Below, piece after piece: positions 21,490 through 31,579 of a stretch of 64,000 bases of DNA (the first letter of the stretch is position 1; each line of letters starts with the position of its first letter). The stretch spans positions 70,525,084 through 70,589,083 of the forward strand of contig CM042150.1 in the NCBI GenBank assembly GCA_023376005.1, given 5' to 3'. This stretch comes from Doryteuthis pealeii. Its lineage: Eukaryota > Mollusca > Cephalopoda > Myopsida > Loliginidae. The position numbers and the translations under genes were made by a program. The notes below the pieces were generated by a model. That model was given only the letters and a program-made list of their open reading frames with translations, was not told where the DNA came from and made no database searches.

Positions 21490-22036
21490 GGAAGGAACGT
21501 AAAGTTTTTATATTTACAGGTGCCTGCATATTTTTAATTGCTTTGGTATTTTCCGGGTCGGGTTGTCTACCGTTTTTATCTATTATAAACCCAAGGTATT
21601 TAATTTTGTTCCAGAAAAACTCACATTTTTCAGCCTTAACCCGAAATCCGTATTCACCGATTCGGCTGAAAACTGAAAACAATCGTTGCAAAAGTTCATC
21701 CTGAGATGCAGCTGTAACGATGATGTCGTCAATGAATGCTGCAACTCCTGTCAGTCCCGTTAACATGGCGTCCATAGTTTGCTGAAATATGGCTGGTGCA
21801 GGTTTAACCCCAAAACTAAGCCGGTTAAATCTAAATAAACCCTTGTGGGTGTTTATTGTAAGGAGCTCCTTGGACTCCTCTTCAACTTCGAGTTGGAGAA
21901 AGGCATCGGAAAAATTGATTTTTGCAAAGAAAATTCCGCCGTTTAATTTTGTAAACAAATCCTCTGGAATTGGTAGAGGATATTGATGTGATTCCAGAGA
22001 ATTGTTCAGTCCAGTCGAATAATCCGCACATATCCG
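21467..22036 (-). pseudogene. Gypsy reverse transcriptase (N-terminally truncated)
   Basis: The frame begins at the deletion junction with RICADYSTGLNN and PLPIPEDLF. It includes FFAKINFSDAFLQLEVEEES (first catalytic Asp), RFNRLSFGVKPAPAIFQQTM, the YXDD-equivalent FIDDIIVTA, and KIKYLGFIID. The fingers upstream of ARICADYS and the protease are absent. It is a tRNA-primed polymerase acting in cytoplasmic particles; this copy is probably dead. Confidence 0.93.
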
Positions 22037-22040
22037 AGGT

Positions 22041-22259
22041 GAATTCTGTGATAGTTTTTGCCATTTCCTCGGCTGAATTTGTGTTCAAATTCTGTTTTCC
22101 CTGTAGAATATCAACCTGGTGATTAAATTGCTGATTGAATTGTTGAGTCATCATAGCCATGAACTCTTGTTGCTGTTTTGCGAACATCTCTTGTTGCTGG
22201 CTTAAAATTTGTGTTAAGGCTTCCTGTGAAATCGCCATTTTTTTAATTTTTATATCCAC
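22041..22259 (-). pseudogene. Gypsy gag N-terminal remnant
   Basis: The frame starts MDIKIKKMAISQEALTQILS; the second Met (22238) may be the real start. It is Gln/Met-rich (SQQQEMFAKQQQEFMAMMTQ) and ends with SAEEMAKTITEF, typical of the start of Mag-like Gypsy gag. It then runs out of frame into RT at about 22040, marking the edge of the internal deletion. Confidence 0.8.
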
Positions 22260-22280
22260 GTGTGTAGAATCTACAAAATA

Positions 22281-22293
22281 ATCCTCGTCGCCA
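22281..22293 (-). promoter_or_regulatory. Primer binding site, complementary to tRNA-Ser(GCT)
   Basis: On the minus strand TGGCGACGAGGAT lies 6 nt after the 5' LTR. It is complementary over 13 nt to the 3' end ATCCTCGTCG-CCA of animal tRNA-Ser(GCT), as recalled from the human gene. This identifies the likely minus-strand primer. Confidence 0.8.
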
Positions 22294-22299
22294 CAAATC

Positions 22300-22548
22300 T
22301 GTTATATCCGAGATGTAGGGATAACAGAAATAATAATAAAAACAGGGAAATTGTTAACAATAACAATACTTGTTTTATTTATGCTTCACTGACAGGGAAT
22401 ACAGTGGATGGGTTTGGATTAGAGTTCTAGCTTAATGAGGATGAGAGTGTATATGACCTGCTTGGTTCTGATCTGCTGTGCAGTCTGTTTTTCCCTCCTC
22501 TTTAGAGAGTCCGGTTCGAATCGTTAGGGGAGATAACTCTCCCTAACA
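22300..22548 (-). repeat. 5' LTR (minus-strand sense)
   Basis: A 249-bp copy bounded by TGTTATATCC and CCCTAACA, followed by the ACTTT duplication. It holds the element's promoter in transcription sense (minus strand); no clear TATA box was picked out. Confidence 0.95.
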
Positions 22549-22603
22549 ACTTTAAAAAATGGTAGAAATGTATAGAGCACGAAAAAGATGTCTGATCAGA
22601 CTG

Positions 22604-22635
<32 letters not shown>
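22604..22635. repeat. (TA)n microsatellite
   Basis: A TA run between the Gypsy element and a SINE; a second TA run lies beyond the SINE at 22836-22857. Confidence 0.9.
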
Positions 22636-22639
<4 letters not shown>

Positions 22640-22835
22640 GTCGGGGTGGCCTAAAGCCAGTATCAGCCAGACAGTGAGGGTGTCCATCCCCTTTTCACTA
22701 GCACTAGACCAAGGAGATTGTTTTTTAGCATCCTCACTTTACTGCACAGATTCCTGTGCTACTCATGCTGAGTTGGCAAGACCCAGCATCAAACCAGGAA
22801 CGTTGTGGTTCCCAGGCAAACACTCCATTGACTGA
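22636..22835 (-). mobile_element. tRNA-derived SINE family A, copy 2
   Basis: It matches the 13.4 and 31.1 kb copies in reverse: GGTTTGATGCTGGGTCTTGC as box B region, GAGTAGCACAG, AACAATCTCCTTGGTCTAG, AGTGAAAAGGGGATGGAC and TAGGCCACCCCGACGACTT. The box A half is eroded. It is flanked by (TA)n on both sides. Confidence 0.8.
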
Positions 22836-23004
22836 TATATATATATATATATATATAGCATCTGTATATGTGTTCTTATAGTTATATATCCAATGTAAGT
22901 GGAACTATATGAAAGTACTGCATATCTTACACAATTTGTAATTATATGCAAATAAATGCCCATGAATATATATAGTACATTTGGGTATCCATTGCTTTAC
23001 AAAT

Positions 23005-24690
23005 ACAGGGTGCGATGGGTAAATTATACAAAAATGAAAATAACACTGACATCTCACTTAATCAGATCTAATTTCCAAAATTACATGAAAATATTTTGAA
23101 TACTATAGATTACATTTATTCAAAGTAATTGCCATTGGCTTTAACCATGGCCTCAAGATAACTTTGGAATTTCCTGCAAGCATTTCCAACAGTCACATTT
23201 TTTGAATTGATGTTGTTATACTTGCTTTCAGTTCATTTTTGGTGTTGCATGAAGTTTTGTTGGTCTCTTGCTCAACTGCACCACAGATTGCAATCTGAGG
23301 AGTTAGGTGGCCAGATGTTAGGGTTGATGTGGTTGCTTGCATTTTCTGACAATCAACAGTGTTCTCCTGCTTATGTGGCATGGCACAGAGCCACCCTCTC
23401 GATCCAGGGCAGCACTGCCCCCACCATGCACTTGATGTAGGCCTCCATGTTGAGTGTGAAACCATATGGAAAAATGAATCAGGGCATAATGTCACCATTG
23501 CTAGTGCCCATTTCAAAAAACCATGATGTAGACTAGGTTTTTGGTTTTCGTCACTATCAGTAAATCTTCTTGGAACAGAACAAATCAACAGTTGTCCTGT
23601 GAGTTCACTGTCTGATCCTGGAAGAATTTTTTCTCATCTGAGAAAAACAAATCATGTTCACTTGGAGGGGATACTTGAGTTTGTTGAAAAGCTTTAGAAT
23701 GCAGCCTTTTCTCTTGTCCTGTGATAAAAATTGGCCCCTAATCCAGGGTAATCACAATATTTTTTTTTACCCCCTCCTTATTATGACATTCTTGCATTCT
23801 GTACTGTAGTTCTTCTCTTGTAGAATTTCTCTGGTGAGACTTAGGTGAAAACTAACATTTTTTTCTTCAGGATGAATACACTAATTATTGTAATTTTAAA
23901 ACATTTTCTAATTTTATCAACTTTAAAGGTATGACCAGGCTACCTATACTAATTAACTTTTTGTTGCTGGCTATTTACAAGCATGTAAAAGAGTCTATCT
24001 CTTATGAGACTGCAGTGGAAACACTCTGAAAGCTTTTTGTTAAACCCCAAAATCTAAATGCCAGGCATTTACTCTCTAACCACAAATAAGACCCAAACAA
24101 AAGCTTGGATCAGTACCTCAAAAGCCTTAAGCTTTTGACACAAAACTGCAACTTTCACTCTCATAGTGCTTAAGATTGCAAAAAACAGCAGATGCGAGAT
24201 GCTTTCATCAGTAGGATTTACTACATTCACCAGTGTCTACAGCAAACACAGCACCCACTTTGTACACAGATTTCTCATTGATAAATGTTCATGCAAAATG
24301 ATGAATACACTGCCTTCTGATATCTTCAACTCCTCTGCTATCTTATGCAACTTCAATTTACAATTGGCCAAAAGGAGTTTGTGGAGTTATTTGGTGTTTT
24401 CTGAGACAATAACACTTATCAAGCTATTGCTTTGCTTGAAGAGTATTTTTCCCCCATCAGAAAGCAATGCTTTATCAACACATGAAATTTGGATTTTTCC
24501 ATTGTTTTGAAAATTTGCAATAGTAGCTTCACTGTAATTTGTAAACTAATAATCTGATTGGGGGTACAAGCTGTGATACCTTCATAATCACTCTGCACTG
24601 TCCTCAGATTGACACCCAAACACTCTGAAATCTTTGTATTTTGAGCTTCTGGCATGAATGCCTAGCACTACAAGCATACTGTTTCCAAAT
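23005..24690 (-). mobile_element. Mariner-like DNA transposon relic
   Basis: Minus-strand fragments in transposase order are: SECLGVNLRTVQ as an HTH block (24655-24600); SDEKKFFQDQTVNSQD as the first catalytic block; YIKCMVGAVLPWIERV; NPNIWPPNSSDCN as the last catalytic block; GAVEQETNKTSCNTKNELKA; and NACRKFQSYLEAMVKANG-NYFE-stop near 23130. A terminal sequence CAGGGTGCGATGGGTAAATT lies at about 23006. The other inverted terminus was not found. Numerous stops and shifts make it an old, dead copy. Confidence 0.75.
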
Positions 24691-24699
24691 ATCTGGGGA

Positions 24700-25506
24700 G
24701 GTGATTTGCGTCATGATCCTGCTTTCCAGATAGACCATGCCTAACTGACTCTAGTATGGGGATCTATGTTCCTGCTTACCCTAGTTATAATTTCTCATGA
24801 GAGAATGCTAATTAGGAATAGGTCTCTTATTTGTTTTTTTTAAATTTATTTGCAATTATGATATAAATTTTGTTGAGCTTAATAGCTGCTGAAGGAGATG
24901 TTTAAATGAGTAAAAAAATCATTTAAAATAAAAACTTTATCATTTTTATGAAATCTACTAAAACTTCAAGTACTATAAATTGCAAAATGATTTTAATTAG
25001 TTTTATGAAATGCAAATATAAAAAAGTTATCTTCTTGATGATTATTTTCATATGGTCTAGTACACTCTAAAGAGCCTGATTCCTTCTGTTTTCCATCCTA
25101 ACTCAAAGTGAACAGTGATTTATACTAAGAGTATATTCTTGAGATAAGAAGGCTTTACATATATCTAGTTCTAACTGCTCAGCAAAGGAAGTTTTACCTT
25201 AATTTAAATCGAGAGTTTTAATTATCATTAGCTAGTTTTTGGTAATTAACTAAACTGGTTGGCATTTAGGTAACTTTTTGGTCCTTTAACTTCTCTTCAA
25301 CCTGACTCAAAATGGAAGAAGTCTATATTTAGGTTATATAAACTAAATCCCAACACCTGGTAACAAAATCAAAAGATTCCTAAGCAAAATGGATGATTTT
25401 CTTACATTTAAAGTTTCATGTTTATTATAATTACAGAACATGTGTGCGCGCACATGCACACACGCACACACATGCACACACGCACACACATATACACACA
25501 CAAACA

Positions 25507-25556
<50 letters not shown>

Positions 25557-28500
25557 ATATATATGATTTTTTAGTATATAAACTTTAGCACTTCCTTACT
25601 GGACCTTAGTCTATGAATTGATTTTCTCATATTTTTTACTAAATTTACCTTCACAAATACAAATGGAGGCTACAAAACAAAAGACCAACATTACTTATTT
25701 CTTGTTTGAAACTTGTAAACTTTAGGCAGTTGTCAAAGTAATGATGACTATTTGTTTAAAGCATTGTGAGTCATTATCACAAACTGGACTACCTGTCTGC
25801 TTGATTTAGTAATTTAGTAATTGGTCTGTTTGGAATCATTACAAACTTGTTTTGCCAGTTCTTTTGTATTCATCAGCTTTCATCACTTAAATAGAATATG
25901 AGCTTATAACAATTATTTGACAAATTTTACTGTCTGTCTTTTTAATTAGATGGTCCTTTTTTCCAATGTTTCATTAGACTCTTTTTAGCATTGTGCAATA
26001 TTTACCTGTGCTTTTCTCATGTGAACATGATGTAAATGTCTGAGATCTGTAATTTTTCCCTTTTCTCAGCATCTTTATATACTTTACTTTTTAAATTTTT
26101 ATGAGTTTTGAATAAAATATATCACTTATCAGACTCTAAGCCAAAGAAATATCATATTTTTTTGCATAATCAGACAAATGACAAAAACATTCACTCTAAA
26201 CTTAAATCTGAAGGCTTTAAAATGCTCCAATTTTAAAAAAAGAGCAAAAAACAAGCTTGTGATGTACAAATTACTTTTAACTTCTGTATAGATAGGCTAT
26301 GACTATCTATAATTTATGCCATCACACTTGCTTGAAAGCAGATATACATACAACCATAAATGTATATAAAGTCTTTTTTGGAGGAGGAGCATGATTTAGA
26401 AAGTCTCCACGAAAAGAATCTTAAATTTTCATTTGTAAACTTTCAATTTTTTATTAGCTTTTGGTGCTTCCTTTATTATTCACTACTTAATCTGACAGTA
26501 ATCCAAGATTTTGAGTTAATTCCCCTGGAACCTACAACCTGCACATTCTTTCTCTTATTCTTTGTCTATTGTAGTATTAATCAATTTAATTTACATATAT
26601 TATTAATCTTATGTACAAGGTTACATGTAATGGTCTTTCTTACCTGTATACTTGCAGGAGAGAACAAAAGAATTGACTTTGTTATTAGATAGTTTTATTT
26701 GCATCTGATATTAATAATCCTCATTTGTTGAAAATAATATTGGAGGATAATTTTTTTATAAGTTACAATTTTTATTCTGTAAATTTTTATTCTGGTTAAT
26801 TTTCCTTTCGTTAATATGAAAAAGATTTTTTAGAAAAAATCTTAATTTTTTTGTATGCAAATTTGACAAGACAAAGTTATTTAGATTTCTTTTTTGTTCA
26901 CTCACTTAAAGGATACCTTCTGCAACTTCATGTTAAGTCACATTCTCATGTGTATTATAATATAATTAGTAGTAAATTATTGAATAAATAATTGCCATTT
27001 AATAGTTATCTCATTTAAGATATTATAATGATCAGTGTGAGCATAAATGTAAACTCTGCATAATTATTTTTAATATATAGATTGGGTTGAAAATTCTTCT
27101 ATTCTCTAAGAGTATTTTAATGTTATTCTGCTCTCCAAAATGTTGCTTTATTCTGCTATTTTTGCCATTTTAAAGTAACATACATACAAAAATCTAATCA
27201 TTATAATCTTCATAAAAGATAAAATAGTGCATGTAGTGACTGTGGCTGGATTGTGTATGAGAAAATTTATATTCTTTTTCTGACTTTTCAAATATAAGGA
27301 TTTCAATTTTTCTTCCAATTTTGTACAAAATGTTAAACATATCAAAGAGTCATTTTATTATGCACCAATTGAAAAGAAATAATAGGTTAAAAATACTAGC
27401 CTAAAAAACAATTGAGATATTGTGGCAGATGATTTGAAAGTAATTTTTTTTAGAAAATGTAATTAAAAAAAAAAAAATAACTGAGGCATTCTATAAAACA
27501 AAACTTTCAGATAAATCAGCTTGTAAATGTTTTTGATGAAATGAACTAACTGAAGATAGTAAATGCCTTGTTTAATATTTTCTGTTTAAACAAATCTTGC
27601 ATGACAAAAAATGAATGTTGCCTATCAGTCTCATGCCATAGAAAGTATATTAATATGATACAGTAGTTTTTCATAATCTTTTAATTAACTCTCTGAGCAA
27701 AAAGAAATTTCTAATTAAAGTGGAATTGGCAATTTCTATTTCAACCCCTGCAAGACACAATGTCTATAGCTCACCACAGAAACATATTCTCATCACAGTT
27801 TACCTTATAACTAAAAGTTCATTATACTAAATTTAATATCTTTCTTCCAGGGAATGTAAATTTCTAGATAAAATCTAGTTCCTTTGGAACTGACAGATAG
27901 CTGAACTGCTCCAGTAATTTATCAAAATATGTGAGCATCAAAGAAAGAGGAAGAGAGAGACTTAGACTTAGTTTATTAGAGAAAAGCATAGTGGTAGAAG
28001 TTAACTTTGTAAGAGTTGAATTACTTGGCTAAATGTTGTGACTTATGGCAAAGTGCCTATAATTCTTTTTACATTAGACATTAAAAAAATCCAACTAACT
28101 CACTTTAATAAACTTATGATTAGTTTTGAAATTTTATATTAAAATTCATATGCAATCTAAAATGTCAATTTAATTTTTAATAAGTTGAGTGGTAATCAGT
28201 TTTGTCTTTACTTGGGTTTGTTGAAACTAAACTTTTTTTAAAACTTGTCTAGTCACATCCTTTTTATAAAATGTATATTATTATTAATTGCAAATAAATA
28301 AATGGAAGTACTTTATAAATATCATTCACTGATCCTTATCTTGATTGTTATTATAGTTATGTTTTGGCTAACCTTCTTCGGGTGTCTGCTGTTGTTGGCA
28401 AACTTCTGGAAAATTAAAAACTAGTGGATAAATGGATTGGTCAAAGTGTATCTAGTTACCTGATTGTTGTGAGTTCAATACTTGGGATAGGTAGTGCATA

Positions 28501-28560
28501 AAAAATAATATGCTCTATTTTAGTTGCAGAGACAAACAAACAACATCTCAATGAATTAAC
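24700..28560. other. AT-rich non-coding stretch
   Basis: A compound microsatellite lies at 25438-25565: (GT/GC), (CA)n, then (TA)n. The rest is AT-rich with short A/T runs (for example A12 at about 27463). The 110-codon frame at 26360-26692 is Phe/Leu/Tyr-rich without domain or splice context, and I do not support it as a gene. Confidence 0.55.
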
Positions 28561-28614
28561 TTGGAAGAATTACTATTATCTGCGTTATTCGGACTATTGT
28601 CCTCATCTTCATCA

Positions 28615-28670
28615 TTATCTGTACAACGTTTCAACCGATATGCCCTCCGGCCTTCTTCAGGTATTTCTTG
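28615..28670 (-). ncRNA. Hammerhead-like ribozyme of Penelope type
   Basis: On the minus strand CTGAAGA (28654-28660) fits CUGANGA. Stem II GGCCG pairs with CGGTT through three Watson-Crick and two G-U pairs. GAAA lies at 28629-28632 and is followed by the minimal palindromic stem III ACGT. The predicted cleavage site is TT^GTACAG at 28625/28624. Stem I begins with TAC/GTA. One extra A sits between the core box and stem II. Hammerhead motifs with tiny palindromic stem III are known in Penelope-like elements. Confidence 0.55.
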
Positions 28671-28689
28671 TCGGACTCGGGAACCTTCT

Positions 28690-28928
28690 TATTGGAATCG
28701 GGAACCTTCTTGTCGTAATCGGGAGCCATCATGGAACTTCGAACCGAATCTACAGGGGTAGACTGTTCTCATTCCACTAACCATAGCTGGTGTAGAGGCA
28801 TTAAGCTGTTTTAATTATTATTCTATGTTACTGCTGCCCTTGATCAGGATTGAACCTGCAATCTAGAGATAATTGTCACTTAGAACTGTCTTAACCTAAC
28901 TCCTTTATCCATTAGGCCATGTGTCCAA
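28690..28928 (-). mobile_element. tRNA-Arg-like SINE family B, copy 1
   Basis: Minus-strand head: GGACACATGGCCTAATGGAT has a box A matching tRNA-Arg (GTGGCCTAATGGATAAGG), and GCAGGTTCAATCCTGATCAA is box B. The body has ACCATAGCTGGTGTAGAG/GAATGAGAACAG in complement and ends near GGAACTTCGAACC. It shares order and content with 49690-49895. Confidence 0.75.
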
Positions 28929-29035
28929 TTGTACAGATAACAATGAAGATGAGGACAATAGTCCAAAGAACGCAGATAATAGTGATCATCAAGCCTCATC
29001 TCAAACATTCAGAGAAATTGGAAGAATTAACTGAT

Positions 29036-29470
29036 ACAAGATATCCTCTAAGTATGGGCAACAGAAAGAGAAATTCCTGAAAAGACATCTGAAGTAGGCT
29101 GGAGGAATTGAATGGATTTAAAATTCCCAGGTGATATGTTTGTTTTAATTAATGATAATATTTGGAGAATTAGGAATTAGTTAAAGGAGAAAGAAAATGT
29201 TTATTATATTGAATTTATTATTAGATGTAGCATTGTTAATTATGATTAATTTCTCACTAATATTTCTTTAATCTTTATTTCAGTCTTTTTATTGAAACTT
29301 CTCAAACCATCAATAAGAGGAAAAATACTAGTTAAGAATTCATTATTTACAATGCTTTATCTAACAAATCTATTACAATATTACTAATAATATTATTAGT
29401 GTATATAAGCAATCATTCAATATTGAAGTCCTGGGTGTTTGGGATAATAAAGAATGGAAGATATATGTTA
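29036..29470. other. Non-coding stretch
   Basis: AT-rich, with an AATATTACTAATAATATTATT patch split around 29375-29400. No gene was seen. Confidence 0.5.

Positions 29471-29473
<3 letters not shown>

Positions 29474-29518
<45 letters not shown>
29474..29518. repeat. (TA)n(TG)n microsatellite
   Basis: A TA run ending in GTGTGTGTG, on the left side of the palindromic ribozyme element. Confidence 0.9.
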
Positions 29519-29519
<1 letters not shown>

Positions 29520-29551
29520 AAGAAAGGAAGTGAATCCGACGGTATGTAGTA

Positions 29552-29759
29552 TATTAAGAAAAATGAAAAAACACAGGTTTAAATGGGTTAAGTGGTGAGT
29601 TTATTGGCCGACGCTGCAGTGTTTCGATCTATTAATTAGATCATCTTCCATATACCAACAAATGCCCTGAAGATGATCTAATTAATAGATCGAAACACTG
29701 CAGTGCCGGCCAATAAACTCACCACTTAACCCATTTAAACCTGTGTTTTTTCATTTTTC

Positions 29760-29763
<4 letters not shown>
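29552..29763. mobile_element. Palindromic element with about 95-bp arms and 20-nt loop
   Basis: Left arm 29552-29648 and right arm 29669-29763 are near-perfect inverted copies. They run from TTAAGAAAAATGAAAAAACA at the outside to TAGATCATCTTC at the loop. Mismatches cluster at the CGACG/CCGG site next to CTGCAGTG. The element is enclosed by (TA)n on the right (29764-29815) and, after about 35 bp, on the left. Confidence 0.85.
29660..29712 (+). ncRNA. Hammerhead-like motif in the palindrome
   Basis: CTGAAGA (29667-29673), one extra T, stem II GATCTA/TAGATC (29675-29691, 6 bp, loop ATTAA), GAAA (29692-29695), then the 10-nt palindrome CACTGCAGTG as stem III. Stem I would be GCC/GGC (29664-29666). 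On this copy the base before the cleavage site is C where U is expected. The mirror copy in the left arm has a better GTC^GG site but lost the CTGA box. Probably an inactive derivative. Confidence 0.45.
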
Positions 29764-29830
<67 letters not shown>

Positions 29831-29832
29831 AA
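29764..29832. repeat. (TA)n(TG)n microsatellite
   Basis: A long TA run followed by GTGTGTGTGTGTGTG, at the right edge of the palindrome. Confidence 0.95.
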
Positions 29833-30880
29833 TCAGTGGCTTTTGTAGCTTTAATTATTAAAGCACTTGTCATGTTAAGATAGGCTTCCCAAGAAAGAGG
29901 GGGTATGAGTTTGTCTCACCAAGAGCTTAACCTTTATTTTCAATCCACACTGCTTACAAATGCCATGTAATAACAATCTAAGAAATTATAAGAAGCAACT
30001 GAAACTAAAATGAAAAAAAAAAATACTAGTCAAAATTAATAATTGACAAAAATGTTTGTTCACAAAACCAGTAAAACAAAATATGGTTAGTAGAGTAACA
30101 AAAAAAATTATTAATCTTTGGTAATCAGTTTTAAAAAAAATGAGAAAAAAGTGTGATGATCTAAAAAAAAAAAATTAAAAAAAAATTGCTTGTTAATATT
30201 TTTAAGCTAATGGTTGACTTTGAAAGTCATTTACTGTAAACTCCTAAAGAAACATATTCTTTTTTAAAAGCCTTTTATATTCAAAAATAATTATCCTTAC
30301 ATGAATATTTGCCAAAGAGACCTGGCTGATAGTGCAACTAAGAAATTACCTATTTCTGCTAATGTTTTGTAATTCTCAGCAACTTAGATAAAGGATGTTG
30401 ATGGCAAACTTTAGATCCAAGGCATTCTAATTGGTTGTATGATAAAAGCATTAAAATTTAGTCTATAATAAGTGAACAGAAAAAAAGCAAGCGAATGCAG
30501 TATTTACCAAACTATGAGACATTCTTAAAAAAGAAAAATCAAAAGATTGCACTACATCCATATTTTATAACATTCATATTTAAAATCAGATTACTGTTTC
30601 TGGTAAACAAATAAATAAATAAAAGATGCAAAAAAAATTGTCAAACTCAATAATTCAAAATAAATTAATTTATTGGTCACAACATGTCTTTTGTAATGAT
30701 ATCATGTCATGAGCTGAGGTAGAAAACCAGAATTTTGAATGCTGATTTTCAAGGCAAGTATGTCCTGTCGATTTAAAATACTCCCAAAACAATCTTTTCA
30801 CCAACATTGCCAAAAAGTAAGCTTAGTAGATATCAAGAAGCTTGAATTTTTCGAGAAACATAAAAATCATTTTAAATCCT
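29833..30880. other. AT-rich non-coding stretch
   Basis: Many A runs; no gene or recognised element. The 76-codon frame at 30739-30969 crosses the Helitron-like terminus at 30890 and is not supported. Confidence 0.5.
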
Positions 30881-30889
30881 CTTATTATT

Positions 30890-30925
30890 ATCAGCGGCTA
30901 CCCGGCAAAGCCCGGGTTGTGGAGA
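30890..30925 (-). mobile_element. Helitron-like 3' terminus
   Basis: On the minus strand a hairpin ACCCGGGCTTTGCCGGGT is followed by AGCCG and CTGA, then T. Helitrons end in a GC-rich hairpin a few bases before CTRR and insert before T. The body would extend to higher coordinates. A related end CACCTGCTGATAAT (minus) lies at about 32688-32705. Confidence 0.45.
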
Positions 30926-31129
30926 TAAAAACATGGTTTAATAATCATTTGCAGATCTATTACTACTGAATAGAGAGTTCGGTCCTTGCAGGATGACCCA
31001 TAACAATCACCAAATAAAAACGATCTTAATTTAATTCTACCTGGTGGGAGGTCAGGGAATTTTCTTTTCGTCAGATTGAGGGAATGACATCATATGGCTA
31101 AACTTGCAAATCGGTCAAAACATATTACA

Positions 31130-31384
31130 GCCGGGTTAGCTCAGTTGGTAGAGCGTTTGGCTAGAAATTACAAGGTTCCTAGTTCGATACCAGTCCTCGC
31201 CAACTCAGCGTTATGAGTAGCACAGTGATCTGTGCGGTAAAGTAAGGAGCTGATGGTAGGTGTGGCGCTCCACCTCAGATGCAAAAACAATCTCCTTGGT
31301 CTAGCGCTAGTGAAAAGCGAATAGACTCCCTCGCTGATTGGCTGATACCGACATTAGGCCGCCCCAACAACTTTACTTACTTAC
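31130..31384 (+). mobile_element. tRNA-derived SINE family A, copy 3 (best copy)
   Basis: The head is clearly tRNA-like: GGGTTAGCTCAGTTGGTAGA gives box A, and CCTAGTTCGATACC gives box B about 33 nt later. The body has GAGTAGCACAGTGATCTGTG, GGTGTGGCGCTCCA, ACAATCTCCTTGGTCTAGCG and CGAATAGACTCC. It ends with GGCCGCCCCAACAACTTTAC and a TTAC repeat tail. Pol III transcription and LINE-driven retroposition are the known mode for such elements. Confidence 0.85.
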
Positions 31385-31386
31385 AG

Positions 31387-31530
31387 GTGACCTAGAAAAA
31401 ACAGAACCCAAATTATTTATTTTCCCATTAAACTAACCCTAAACCCCACCTCTAACACTAATCCTAACCCCTAGTTAAAATTAACAGTTTTATTACAAAA
31501 TTTATGCGTTCTGTTTTTTTCTGGGTCACC
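31387..31530. mobile_element. MITE family T (TTAGGG-like core), copy 1
   Basis: Terminal inverted repeats GGTGACCTAGAAAAAACAGA and TCTGTTTTTTTCTGGGTCACC (shortened here to its core) enclose AAACTAACCCTAAACCCC and CTAATCCTAACCCC. The same element occurs inverted at 35031-35194 and 39908-40055, and in part at 56800-56945. No ORF; presumably moved in trans. Confidence 0.75.
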
Positions 31531-31579
31531 CTAAATTTTCCAACCGATTTGCAAGTTTAGCCCATCACATAATGATATA

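Larger units (their letters stand above)
19394..22548 (-). mobile_element. Gypsy (Ty3/Metaviridae-type) LTR retrotransposon, internally deleted
   Basis: Both LTRs are present in the same orientation, bounded by TG..CA. A 5-bp target duplication ACTTT flanks the element at 19389-19393 and 22549-22553. Reading on the minus strand the order is LTR, PBS, gag start, RT, RNase H, integrase zinc finger, integrase core, C-terminal domain, PPT, LTR. That is the Gypsy gene order. The 3.2-kb length is well short of the usual 5-6 kb. Most of gag, the nucleocapsid zinc knuckle, protease and the start of RT are missing. The LTRs differ at only three positions that I could count, so insertion is fairly recent. 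It would need proteins from another copy to move. Confidence 0.95.
28572..29035. mobile_element. Composite: ribozyme-bearing inverted arms around a SINE
   Basis: Left arm 28572-28626 and right arm 28929-28984 are inverted copies, with 36 nearly perfect bp at 28591-28626/28929-28964. Beyond its arm the left side continues into a complete hammerhead-like motif, while the right side stops at the predicted cleavage position. Between them lies a tRNA-derived SINE in minus orientation. The right side continues into CATCAAGCCTCATCTC, shared with the 4.3 and 50.4 kb Penelope-type ends. Confidence 0.65.
31089..31573. repeat. Inverted-repeat cassette enclosing a SINE and a small MITE
   Basis: GGCTAAACTTGCAAATCGGT (about 31096-31115) and ACCGATTTGCAAGTTTAGCC (31543-31562) are inverted copies. 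Between them lie a SINE (31130-31384) and an inverted-repeat element (31387-31530). Confidence 0.7.

Noticed and set aside
19766..21986. Plus-strand frames across the Gypsy element
   Set aside because: Antisense shadows of pol.
23207..23440. Plus-strand 77-codon frame
   Set aside because: Antisense shadow of the mariner relic.
26360..26692. 110-codon frame
   Set aside because: Phe/Leu/Tyr-rich, no domain, no credible splice sites; expected by chance in AT-rich DNA.
31130..31200. Functional tRNA gene
   Set aside because: The head is tRNA-like but the acceptor stem does not close and a SINE body follows.
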